Shown here in pieces: positions 45,820 to 58,067 of a stretch of 64,000 nt of DNA. How positions within the stretch are numbered: the stretch's first letter is position 1; each line of letters begins with the position of its first letter. A program made the translations under genes and the position numbers. A model generated the notes under the pieces. That model worked only from the letters and a program-made list of their open reading frames with translations. It ran no database searches and had not been told where the DNA came from. Origin of the DNA: Siderastrea siderea (lineage: Eukaryota; Cnidaria; Anthozoa; Scleractinia; Rhizangiidae); assembly GCA_964030785.1 (NCBI GenBank), contig OZ034979.1, forward strand, positions 11,200,883-11,264,882, read 5' to 3'.

Positions 45820-47200
45820 ATTGTGTACCCAGAGTCCTCAGGTTTCTTGGTCAGCAAATGGTTTCCTGGCGTCCACCCGCTGACCAAGAGTGCGTGGTCG
45901 TCACTGTCGCTTTAAATAATTGATGTCCAATCAAAAGGTGCTAAAATGACAGGTAGAGAGGTGAACGGCTAACGCTGTTGCACATGGCAATCTTTTTGCG
46001 ACTTGAAAAGCATCGCAAAATTGCGAGACAAGTTACAGAATATATGCTGCATGTTGCAACTTATCTTGCAATATTGCGAAATACGATAGACAACTAGTGT
46101 TCCCTACCTACAACTCTCAACGACATTTTGCTCTGCGAGAAAAATTGAGTGCGAGTTTTCATGAGAAATTGCCTCGTGTAACGGCGTCTTTAGTTGTCGT
46201 TGATAATAAGAACTACATTTTTACCGGTCAAGATACGATGCACCACCAGCAGGCCCTCTCTTCTTTCAGGGATACGCCGAGTGAAAAGTGATTCACGCGA
46301 ATGCGCGGTGGCTTCAATCTCCGAACACCTTCCCTGTCCGTTTCCCCAATGTTGATATCAATAACTTCCAACAAACAAAATTGCATGTTGCACTAAACGT
46401 AAATTGAGGAGAAGGAAGAACTGCATGTACATTTTGGTGAATGGAGTGTCATTGAGACGCGTGAGTGTTCCAAATAATGTGATGACGACGATGAGAGCTT
46501 GTACGCTCTCGGGGCTCCATCATTTTTCTCCAAGGGCTGTTAACTTAAAATCTCGTTTACATAAACCGTTTTTGTTGCGGCATGCGTCTCTAAAAAGCAT
46601 GTGATACAAAAGGCCAAACCTTGATAATAGCCGTGGGATTTTTCTACCTCTATCGCTAGCCGAGCTTAATGTATACAAGAGAGTTATCTTCTCTTGATGT
46701 ACACCTGTGGGTCAGACAGTAAACAAGCTCTCATATATTTTCTTAGATGAGAAGCCACAACCACAAGATGTCATCTGTGGCTCGGTTATTTTGATTGAAC
46801 TCATGCAGAAGCATATCATGCAAGGCTTCTGCTGGCCTACTGACCCTGACGCGGCACCGAAGCGCGAGGTGTGATGGCACCTCGCGCTCCAGTGCCGCAC
46901 ACGTCACGCTGACATGAAGACGACCAGGGACGAGTCAGCCATTGACCCATTTTTTTTTCCGGGCTCCAGAAAGAGAGGCTTCAGTTCAGACCCCTAGCCC
47001 CTGGGAACCCTCGATCAGTCTTCAAAGGCAAACATTTTTTCTCGTTAGACTGCAAGTAGTCTCTAATTTTGGCGATAGCGATCGCGCGTGGGGCGGGCGA
47101 AAATACACGCGCGCACGAAATTTTGGGGCGACGCGACGCGGCGTGACACGATTTCCTTTATAAACTTAATTCCTGCCCAATCACGGCATTCATGTAAAGC
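45820..47200. other. Gene-free stretch with repeat remnants
   Basis: About 45985-46085 repeats GCAAxATTGCGA and ACTTGxAAAGCATCGC words typical of a decayed repeat. A 64-residue frame at 46097-46291 and a 62-residue minus frame at 46712-46900 have no domain I recognise. At 47075-47150 there is a CG-rich patch (GCGACGCGACGCGGCG). Confidence 0.45.
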
Positions 47201-47202
47201 AG

Positions 47203-47211
47203 TTTTTTTTT

Positions 47212-47271
<60 letters not shown>

Positions 47272-47272
47272 T
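47203..47272 (+). repeat. (TTTC)n microsatellite
   Basis: About 15 to 17 uninterrupted TTTC units follow a T run. Confidence 0.97.
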
Positions 47273-47389
47273 TTGTTGTTATATGTATATATTTATTTGT
47301 TGTAATTAAGGGACTTTTTTTACGGATGAATTTTTACCGTGTATAAATAAAGTTCATTTTGTAATAAAAGTTAACGCGAGTAATGAACG

Positions 47390-48190
47390 ACGTTTACGGT
47401 CATTTTCAAGTTCGGTGTTAGAATAAAATTATATGTGTAAATATAGTAAAAGCGCTAAAATATGTACATACAAACAATAGACAATAATAATAAAAGGCTA
47501 AAAGTGGCTAAAAAAATAACTTTGTGCAAATGGCATGCATAGCTGTAAAAGATATAATTAAAACCGTATAAGGCGACGTGAATAAGAACATTAAAATACC
47601 TAAAAAACCTAAAAATAACTAAACAAATAATTTTGCGCGGAGCGGGTCGCTCTGTTTGTTGAGCTTCGGCTTCATGAGTCTAATAAAAAACATCTCAAAA
47701 ATTAAACAGTCAAGCTTGCTCTGGCACTTCCTTAAAATCTTAAAATTCTTCTCGATGTTATCTGGCTCCTTTCCATGTTGTTCTTTAATGTGACGTCCGA
47801 TAGCCGATCCTTTGTGTTCTTCGCTGCGCTGGTTTAAGTGCCGACACGAATAGCCGACATAATCTGCATCGCACAGATCACACTTAAAATAATACACAGC
47901 GCTTTGTTGGTTTACGATGGGCGGCTTCTGTTCCTTCACTTTAATTGTGTCTTTGATCTTTCTGCTGGTGTAAACAGGACGGATCTCGGTGTTTATCTTT
48001 CGGCTGAGATCACTCAGTTGTCTGCGTACTGAGTTGGCTGCCTTTTGGTCCTTGTACGGCAAAACGACTCTAATAGGAACTTCCTGCTGACTAGGGGCCT
48101 GCTGCTGTTGAGGACACGCATTCCCCGTTACAACTTTCGCCTCGACAAATTGTCGGATAGTGGTTTCTAAATAAATAAATAAAGTTTCGT
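47390..48190 (-). pseudogene. Penelope-like retroelement, 3' part with GIY-YIG endonuclease domain
   Basis: On the minus strand an open frame from about 48175 to the stop at 47619 encodes the linker VVLPYKDQKAANSVRRQL, then KPPIVNQQSAVYYFKCDLCD, YVGYSCRHLNQRSEEHKGS and CLIFEMFFIRLMKPKLN. VYYF and YVG are the GIY-YIG equivalents, with the CxxC pair, His and Glu positions expected for Penelope-like element endonucleases. The frame is intact to its own stop but the reverse transcriptase core that should precede it is missing, so the copy is 5'-truncated. Downstream on the same strand lies a short AT-rich 3' UTR that includes GAAAATGACCGTAAACGTCG. It sits between the RhoGEF 3' flank and the CENPF promoter. 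Confidence 0.85.
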
Positions 48191-48494
48191 CATTATCTTT
48201 ATTAGGGGATCGTCAAAAATTAGAGACTTCTCGCAGTCTATTTTCTTGTCCCAGTCGAACCATTCAATCCAAAACTTTCTTCTCGAACAGACAGGTAATT
48301 TTGCCCGTGGTTGGCTATTAAAGAGAAGCTCAACTGTATTTCTTTGCGAGGACATTTTTTTTTTTCATCAAAAATTATTTATCCTTTGCATCGGACCTAC
48401 ATGTCACAGTTCATGTTTGGAATGTTTTCCGTCTCCAAAAGAGACTGGGTCCCAGCAAGCGCTCGCCTCACTTCAAATTTCCCACTTCCAGTAA

Positions 48495-48701
48495 AACTGA
48501 CCAATCACAATCGAGAACGGCGTGGATTTGAAGAGTAATTGTCAACTGTCACTCATTCAACGCGAAATCCGATCGACGAGTCATCGAAGAACGCTGTTCT
48601 TGTTCAGGATTTCGGATTTGTGGCGCGAATTTCAAGGTCAATCTGCGATGTGGTGAATATTCTTTCTATTTCTCCGCGAAGCTAGGAAGTTGGTGTAAAG
48701 A
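48495..48701 (+). promoter_or_regulatory. CENPF promoter region with CCAAT, CHR-like and E2F-like sites
   Basis: GACCAATCA (CCAAT box near 48500-48506), TTTGAA (48527-48532, the CHR core) and GGCGCGAA (48623-48630, an E2F-type core read in reverse) all lie within 210 bases upstream of the CENPF start codon. In vertebrates CENPF is a late cell-cycle gene controlled through CCAAT and CHR elements; finding the same motif set here fits that, but these are short motifs and their function is inferred. No TATA box is evident. Confidence 0.4.
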
Positions 48702-51700
48702 ATGAGTTGGGCGAAGGAGGAATGGAAGCAAGAGCTATCCGCGAATGCTCTGAACAAAGTCTACGACCTCGAGCAACGATGTGAAACGTTACAGAAGGAT
48801 AGCAAACAAAAGCAATTTCAACTGGACAGTTTACAAGCCTCACTAGCGAAGCAGAAGAAGTTAACAGAAGAGGAGAAGGGAAATGCTTCACTACTAAAGA
48901 AAGAGAACCATTCCTTGAGTGAATCTATTCAAGAACTAGAGCGAAATCGCGAGAAAATTTTGCATGACTTGCACGCCAAGGAAGGACAGATACGTTGCCT
49001 CGATGGCAAACTTGCTCGATGTCAACAACAACTGGACAGCGAAACTAGCAAAGGAGTTCAGTTAAAGAATGAACTGGATCATTTACAGTACGATCACAAC
49101 CAAACTGTGTGCAAATTAGAAAAGCAGAGTGCTGATTTTACCAAGTCGAAAGAAGCTAATAATTTGCTTCAAAGGCAACTTGCAGGTAAGCTTCGAATAA
49201 ATGATCACGAGTTGATCGGGTTTGTTGAAGTTCCTTTATTGTATAGGGTTCCTTTGCAAGAATCTGTTTGTCTGATAGTTTAATCTCACGTTTTATGCAG
49301 TAGACATTAGCTACAGCTCTGTGTTATTCACTTCGAATTCAATCTCTCACATGCTTCATAAAATTCCCGCCATTTATATTTGAGTCAATCAAAGATTGGC
49401 ATCAGTAGAGGTGCCCAGAAAATGGCGCAGAGATACTAGCCTAGGGCAATGCTTATAATTTTATTAACTTATGATTATAAGTTGTAGTTTTTTTCACTTA
49501 TACAAATGTAGAACTCTTGATAAGAACATTAAAAACACCCAACTGATGCAAACGTTTGTTTAGACATTTCTAGTTATGTCACATCAATGCTATCACATTG
49601 CACTGCTGACATAGCATTATAAGGAGGGGGCCGGTTTGTTACAGTAGTGAGAGTGCTGTGTATTAAACTGATCAAACTACATGCAGATCAAACCCAGTCA
49701 AAGTCAATTGTGTGGTTGGGTTTGATTGTGTTGGCACTCAAACACAGTTGAACACTCACAAAAAATTTCCTGCAAACAAGCATCTGATTAAAAAAATTAA
49801 GTTTGATTGCATAGTTGAAAAAAAAAGTTGACTTTTGATTGCATTTGATGGAAGGTAGAAGCAACTGGCAGGGCTGCGTCCAAGTTTTGCTTTCAAGTGC
49901 ATGTTATGTATTAATGTTGTATAAATCAATTAAACTTAATCAATTGATTGGGTTTGATTAAATTTTATTAACGGTCAGTTCAGTTACAATGTTGCTACAT
50001 TGGCATGTGTCCTGTTTGAATCCGTTATTCAGTGACATTTTTTTGTTGGTATGGGAACATTTTTTGTGTGCTTCACCTGTAAACTTTAATCAAATTTATA
50101 CTAGCACATGTGCTATGAGTCCACCTTGCTATGTCATTTGATTTATTTTATTAGTGACACAACAACCTGTGTGCCTCTGTCTTGCATTTGTGACAAGTGA
50201 ATGGAAGCAAAATTGCAGTATTGAACCTTTGCTTGTTTTGAAGTTGTTAACACTTTGCACTAGATATAAAGATAATAAAATAGTAATTTAAAAGCTGTAG
50301 CTGTTTACAAGTTATTTGCAAGCAAAAACATAAGCTTTGCTAATTGTTTTGTGACTAAATGGTTGTTAGCATCCCTAACTCCTAGTGTTTCACCTCACAT
50401 CCAGTTGGTTAAGCTACATTATTGCAAAGCATAGTCAAGGTCAAATCAGAATGCTTGTGGTTTTCAAAGGCACACAGTTAAAGGACTCACTTATTTGATA
50501 CTTTGCCCTTGGAATGCTAGTGAACGATAAAAGTAATATATTGCTTTCTATTTTCTTTTGACTGGAAAGGACATAAAGAACGAGTGAGGATGTTAGAAAG
50601 TCAGCTTAAATCCCTTGGAGAAGAACCTAACTCAAGAGCAAAGAAAAGCTCCTCTGGTTCTGACACTGAAGTTGAATGGCCGACTGGTTTGGAGGGTAAA
50701 TTAAAGGAGGCTGAAGCAAACCTACAGCAAGAGAAAGAACAGCGAAAGAAGATAGAAAATGAACTCCAAGAGCTTAAAGCCCTTGCTACCAAATTTAACA
50801 ACACTGAGGTAAGAAATGAGATCAGAAATAAATCCAAAAATTTTGTCTTAAAAAATGGGAATCTTTTTTGCCCACTTTTTAAAATGACATCTGAGAATCA
50901 AGTCCAAAGGCTTTACTTGATAACAATTTTGAAATTCATATTAGCAACAGAAAACTGTTTTAGACAGGAAACTCGTCTCAAGATGAAGATGGAAAACACA
51001 TCCAACATGGATCCAGTAAAGGATAAGTTCCCTGTCTCAGATTTACTTGTCCACCTTCCTGTCTGGGTACAAGAGTTTTGAGCTCATTAATATGCAAAAT
51101 TTCCCGACACACACAGAGTCAACAAAGTTACTGAATGCTTGACAATTTGATTGAATGTATCGTATGAGGTCAAGTTAATCCATGTCTTCGAAGAATTTTG
51201 CTTCTCTCCGCTGCAATGAGTGTATCTAGTTTCCGAATACGTTTGTCACTGGATAAAGTCCAGAGAAGTTTGCATGTCAAGCCGCGAAGCCCTTTCGATG
51301 CCGTTCACGTGAAACTGCATTTGTTTATTTGCCAAACTTCATGAAAAATACACAGAACCCGTCATAAAAAGAAAAAGTCATAAATGAAACTGATATAAAA
51401 TATCACAGTTTCGAAGTTTAATACACATTGTCAGGTCTTTAGCAATAAATAATAGGTGATTTATTTTTACCCTATGCACATTAATTTGCATACGTCAAAA
51501 GCGAAATTTGAAACCTTTAAATACACCATGCGTAACGCAATGATGCTTTTGATACAACTCTCGTTCTCGACAGACGTTTTGCCTTCCTGTTTCACGTGTA
51601 AATTCTTAAACAATCGGAAATTTAGCATCGCTTATACAAAGCTTGTCACTACGCTGAGCCCGTGCAATGCCTGTTTTACGCAACAACAGGGAAAAGCTTG

Positions 51701-54700
51701 AGTTTTTTTCGAACGACTTTACATTAGAGCATTAAAAACTTAAAGTTTATAATTTACCCTATGAGGAAAGGAGCAGCAAATTCTAAACGCATGTGTATCA
51801 TTTGTCATTATTTGATCGCACAAAATGGCGACGCTTACACCTCATTTTTCTACGCACTTGTTGGATCTGTAAACAATAACGCTCGCGATTAAGTTCGGTC
51901 CGTCTGTCCGATTCATTTCTCGCTAGATCACTCAAGCGACAAGCTCATTAGTTTCTCGACTCGAAACTCGATTCTTCTTCTTGTATAGTTAAGAAATATT
52001 TTTTCCCCCAAGATTAGGTCCGAAGTTTGGGGTGCGGCCTATACGCGGGTGCGGCCTATACGCAGGTAAATACGGTAACCCTATTTAGCCTTGAAGGGGG
52101 TGGGGGGCACATTGTGCCCGCGCTGACTTTAACGAATTATAACTTTTAAACGGCTGGACAAATAATCAGCAAATCATGTGACTTTTCCTAAAATTTATCA
52201 GAGAAAATTTTCCTGTGTCAATGACGTGCCTTTGATGATTGACATTTCCATAGCAACCGTCTACTCAGAAGTGTGTTTGACTATTTTCTGTCTTTTTTCA
52301 GTGTTTTTTCAGTTTTTTCCCCTATTCGTTTGTAAGAAGAAGATAAGTTTTACTTTTGTGTGCTTGTTCTGATTAAGTATGTTTCTTAGAACAAAATCAT
52401 ATATTTTTTGGTGACATCATTGCCTGCTGTATGACTGCAGGCTTGGGATTCAGGATGGTGGGCTCAAATTCAAAATGGCAGGTTTGTGACATTATTGTGA
52501 TGTCACGACACATCATAATTGACACCTCATAAGCCCAATCTGTTAAGCTAATGATGTGCTAAAAACGTGCCAAGTTTCATCGCAAGAGCTTTAATGCTTT
52601 TCAAGATCTATAGGGGGGTACTTTGTGCCCCCCCCCCCCCCCTCAGGCTCAGAAACTTGAAAGAAGCCCAGGCAGAATAGCGTTAACATTAGACAAATAA
52701 ATGAGGACAGGTCTCTACATTTAAGCTTGTTTAGCAGTTTTTGTATCTTGAATTATATTCATTATGATTTTGCGACAGTTTCATTTACGTAGACACCACC
52801 ATCTCAGCTGTGCTGTTATTTCATTGTGTGTGGTAAAGGGTAAAGTCGCACACGAGCCAAGGTGGCCCACATCGCTAGAGCTTAACCTGGTTTCTGTAGC
52901 ATGAAGTAACTGAAAGTATTGCTACTCCGCCCTTGATGGGATACTAGTCCATTGCAGAGTTACCCCCAGCAGTATGTCATCAGTACCTTTTTTATCCAGG
53001 CATAAGTAATCGATAAAATCAATGGCATCAAAGACATCATTGAGTAATCGACGAGTAATCAATGGTAATCAGTTAAGTAATCATTGATTATTGCCGATAA
53101 TGAATGAGTAATTGATGACCAATCGATAGGCCACAAAATTTTTAGTCATTGATTGCATTGATTACTCATCGATGTGACCTAAAGCTCTGATCCCTCTCTT
53201 TGGCATTTATTGTTGAACCGAACCTTGGCTGGTCCAGTGTCCACCTGGTTCCATTCTGAAAATTCTTCAAGTACCCTATTTGAGGAGCACTTGGATTCTT
53301 TAAAACTGAGACTTTGAATGAAAATATCGGGCAATCAATGGTATGTTTTAGCATAGGTCTGAGTCTGGATTTTCCATCTCAAACTTTTCCGTGTATTTAC
53401 CCATCGTTTAGACAGAAAGGTCAGACAAAAAGGTCGTCATTGATGGAAAACCTCTTGAATTGACAGTGAAGGATTTCTGTCAAATGACTTTTTTTAGACT
53501 CGTCTGCAATTATAACACCGCTGGTTTTGTAGCTTTACAATTAGACTTTGCCTATAATTTCATCACAAGCTATCCAGTATTCAATGTTATTGTAGAACAA
53601 GAATATATAAGAACAAGAATGTCAAAGAAACATAATTTCAGTCAATGGAACGGTATTTCTCAAAAGTATTGGTACAAGAGGGCGGGAAACTTGTAGAATT
53701 TAACGTTGTGCTGGATAATAGAAAATGATTAAACAATGAGTAGTCAATAGGTAATGAATGACTAATCAATGACATCGATGAGTAATCAATAGGCCGCAAA
53801 AATTTTTGTCTTCGATTAGTCATTGATTACTCATTGATTATCTGCAATGTTCAATGACTAATCAGTTGCTTTCTCATTGATTGCTTATTGATGTCATTGA
53901 TTATCGATTAGTTATACCTGGTTTTATACACCTGGGTGGAGAGAGACAATGTGGGGTAAAGTTTCTTGTCTAAGGAAACAACACAATGGCAGGGAATGGG
54001 CCTTGAACAACCGACCTTCAGATCTGGAGTCCAATGTGCTAACCACTACACCACCGCACCCCCACATTGTGTGTGAATAAATAATAAATGCTATCGTCAT
54101 CATCACCATCATTGTGACTATTTTTAGACAGTATTCTGTCAGATGAATTTCTGTCTGAGATGAGAGCCTCGTCTTCTAATGTGAAATTGTCTAATGAAAT
54201 GCTACCCCAGGTTTCTCAATAACTTTCCATCACCCATTGTCATGCACTTTTTAACCTTTTCATAACATTGTATCTGTATACTGACACAACTTGAGGTAGT
54301 TTGATATTTTCAGATCAATAGCAATTATATAAAAAAGCTACAGTTTTTGGATGAGTGTGTATAGCATGGTTCACCCTATGTCATCATGCACAGTGTCTCT
54401 GGCTTTATTTATTTATGTTTTGACACTTTGCTCCATGATATAATGCAGAAGCAATGATGTTTCCTGGAAAAGCATGCTCAAATGCATATTTGACATGCAC
54501 GATGAACCAGTCACATGACAAATGTGACTTGTCAAGATTGGCCATTAAAGCTTGTTATATGTACTTCAGTAAAATCCTGAGAACTCGAACCGTTAGGTAC
54601 AACACATGTAAAACGTTTCGAGATATCGAGTTATTGGTAGTTGAAATGAAGGTAAAAATAAGTTAATGCTTTTGATTCCATTTAGCGAGAAGTTCGAGAT

Positions 54701-57700
54701 GTCAGGTTTTGAATTTTCAAGATTTCACTTCATTACGTTTGAGTAAGCACAACTACATGTCATCCAACACATCCCATCACACTCATAACTTTTCGGTAAT
54801 GTTTGGGCCCTCATGAACTGTGAAAACCTGTACTTTCTGGGTTTTTAAAAAAGTGATCAAAGTATTTTGGATTTTTTTGGATTTTTTAACAAAGCGACCA
54901 AAGTATTTTTTGCCAGAACTTATTAAAAGCCAAAAAAGGTAATTCTCATTCCAAGTCTGTGTGTGGACCGTTTATTGTTGTTTCTTATTGTTGTTTTCAT
55001 GGAGTGGGGGTGGGGGTATTCGGGATCATTACTAAATCAGGGAGTCATAACTTTGGATTATTTAACATTAGATAGAGTGTCAGATTTGCACTGTGTATGC
55101 TTATCACAAACAGTTATATGTGTAATTGCTGATGAAAACTCTGTTTATGGTTAAATCTAAAAACGTGTCTAACACTGGCATAGGACGAAATGTAATGAAC
55201 GACCACTGCGAGAGGTGTTGCTAGTCTAGAATTTTATGAGTAACTTGCATAGTTCATTATCTTGTGCAGTGGTCATTCATTACATTTTGTCCACATCACA
55301 CACGTAAACTGTGAACAATTAGATAGCCGTTCACTCAGTTGGTGTTTTGAAACTGATGAAGGCTAAAGGTTTTTGGGCAAAATGACTCCTAAGTTTTCAT
55401 AAACATTGCTTTTATCATTTCACCTAAGTCAGCATCAGACAAGCTTTTAGATTTCATTATGCCCATCCCTGACTACAATTGTAACTTTTTTTGTTTAACT
55501 CAGTCTCTTTATGTCTTATTCTTTCAGGAACCTTTTCCTCCTTCAGAAATGAAAGAATCCATCTTGAATGATCATAATCAACTTTCCTTGGAGAATGATC
55601 AGCTACAAGCTAAAATCAAAGAGCTGGCCACTTCTACGGAAAAGCTAGCACAGAAAGATGTTGAGTTGCAGCAAAAGATTAAAGAGTTGAGCAACATGTC
55701 AGAAATCTTGCAGAAGAAGGATAACGAGTTAGCCGAATTAAAACTGAGTGCAGCAGAAATCTCCAAAGTCAAATCAGAACTGGATCAGGCAAATGATAAA
55801 GTAGCTGCCCTGGGTAAGAACAATTGTTAGATTACGGTACATAATAAGAGCAACTTTCGAATTTCAAACCAGTTATGTTTGCAAAGCCCTCACTCCTCTT
55901 CTCGGAGAAGAACTTTAAAAGGCTTAAGAAGTGAGATCATGCACCTAACATTAAGCAATGGGGTTTTTTTGGGGGGGGGGGGCAGGCAGGCAGTCGTTTT
56001 CTACTACCCCCCCCCCCCCCAGGAATTTTTACTGTCAAATTCATGTCCACTACACCTGTATGTACTTGAACTTGAAAGAGAAATGAATCACCCAAAATGA
56101 TGAGATTTGACCTAACTAGACCAATGTTACCCCCCCTGCCTCCCCCACCAGAGGGTGGGGCTCTTGACATAGATCCTTTAAAAAATTCAAATACTTCACA
56201 TCTGGTATGACTTAAAGGAAGTACATCAAGGTTTGTGCATCTAGAAAAATTAAGCCTAAGCTTTTCAAGTTTGTCATTTGCAATCTGTTTTAGTCTTCTT
56301 CATCCTTAACCATCCTTGTTCCCTTTTGGTTTATTCTTTCCTCCTTGGTGTTTGTCTACCCTGGCAAACTGTTATTTCAAGGTTTCCTTCCAATTTACGA
56401 CAATTTTCAATGGCCCAAAAAACATCTCAAAATATTGTGACGTATCCCGGCTTCTTTAAGTTGCAGTACAAGATGGAAACTAATTTTTGCTTGTAACTCT
56501 TTTGCATAAACCATACAGAAAAAAAAATAGCCTGATGTGCATGTACATGTATAGATTTGATCATGAGCAACCAAGTGCTAAATATTCCGTCAGTTTTTCA
56601 AGCTGTCATGTTGGATTTAGAGCACCGGGGAGAGTTGGAGCTAGTGTGAAAAAAGCAGCCATGGGAGTAGCAGTGATGCTGCAAAATGAATGGAGGTGGG
56701 GGGGGGGGGGGAAGAAATTAGGCCTGCCCACAGTCATGCAAAACTCTACTCCTTACAAAATCTAAATTAAGGATGGTGCCTCCTTTTGTTACTGCACATA
56801 CATTCTGCACATCCCGGGACAATTGGGTTTGCCCACTAATACAACAATATTTTTGCGCGGTTTATGACAGTGTGGAAAAAGCAAATCTTAGCAAGCACGG
56901 GCTATCAGAATCCAAAAAGAAAATTGGGGGTAACCACGCATTTTTCAGAGATAACTGAGCTTAAATTTGGAAAGAAATTGCCATACATTCTTTGTATTTT
57001 AACGCTTTTTTAGAATTATGGTCGCTAAATTGTCTCTGAAAAATGCGTGGTTACCCACATTTTTTGTTTTGGATTCCAATAACCCTAGAGAAGATCTACT
57101 CTTTCCCTGTAGTTATAACCTTTGTAAAAATACGTTGCTATTAAGTGGCAACGGCCTTAATTGTTTGAACTTTAACGTTTGTCAACAACTAAGAAGACAG
57201 CCACTGTAGAATTCCTTACAACACTTAAATGGGCATGAGGACCATGTTTTGAACACAAAGTCCACAGTGCATGTGGATTTTGGGCAAGAATGGAATGTTT
57301 TTATCTCAGGGCTTTTTGCCAAATTTGTGATACATGACCCGCTTTGCAATAAATCCTTCAAGGTATTGCTGCCTGTACTAATTCAAATGTTTTTCGCCCA
57401 CATGCTTTTTCTTAATTTCCCAGTTACTTGAGTGACAGTCCTGAGTTGTTAGTTAATCTTCAGTCCTATTAATTTACAATATATTCTTAAATGTTCACAG
57501 AGAAAAAAGGCAAGCAACGTGAGCTAGACATGGAGTGCCAGCGCCACAACTCAGAAGCTGTAATTAAATCAATGGATGAAAAATTAAAGGAAAAAGAGAA
57601 AGAACACAGGTTTGTTGTAAATTTCAGTAACTGATTGATATGGACAACCTTGTAGTACTGAAGTTACATATTTCAGTTTCATTATGTATTGTTCACTGAT

Positions 57701-58030
57701 AAGCCATCCAAATGTACAAAACAACTCTAATTGATTGAAATAAATATGAATCAACTGAGAACCAGGTAGCATTTGCTGCATGTCGTCAATCAGTTTCAAA
57801 TTTACTAATTTTCCCGGTATCTTAGCAAATTTAGCCCACTGAATATTCAGACTGGGCAAGAAGAGAAGGGGGAGGGGCAGACTTTGGATGCTTACAACTT
57901 TTTTCATATGTATGCAAAAGTCACCAAACTTGGTTTAACTGATGTCGTTGTTCATCAAATTTGTTGTTACTATGGCAATGACATAAATTTGTTCTTCGTT
58001 TTAAGTTGTTAGAAGTAGGTGTTCCATTTC

Positions 58031-58067
<37 letters not shown>

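Noticed and set aside
47390..47480. Hammerhead ribozyme, which some Penelope-like elements carry
   Set aside because: I looked for the CTGATGA core on the minus strand near the element and did not see it.
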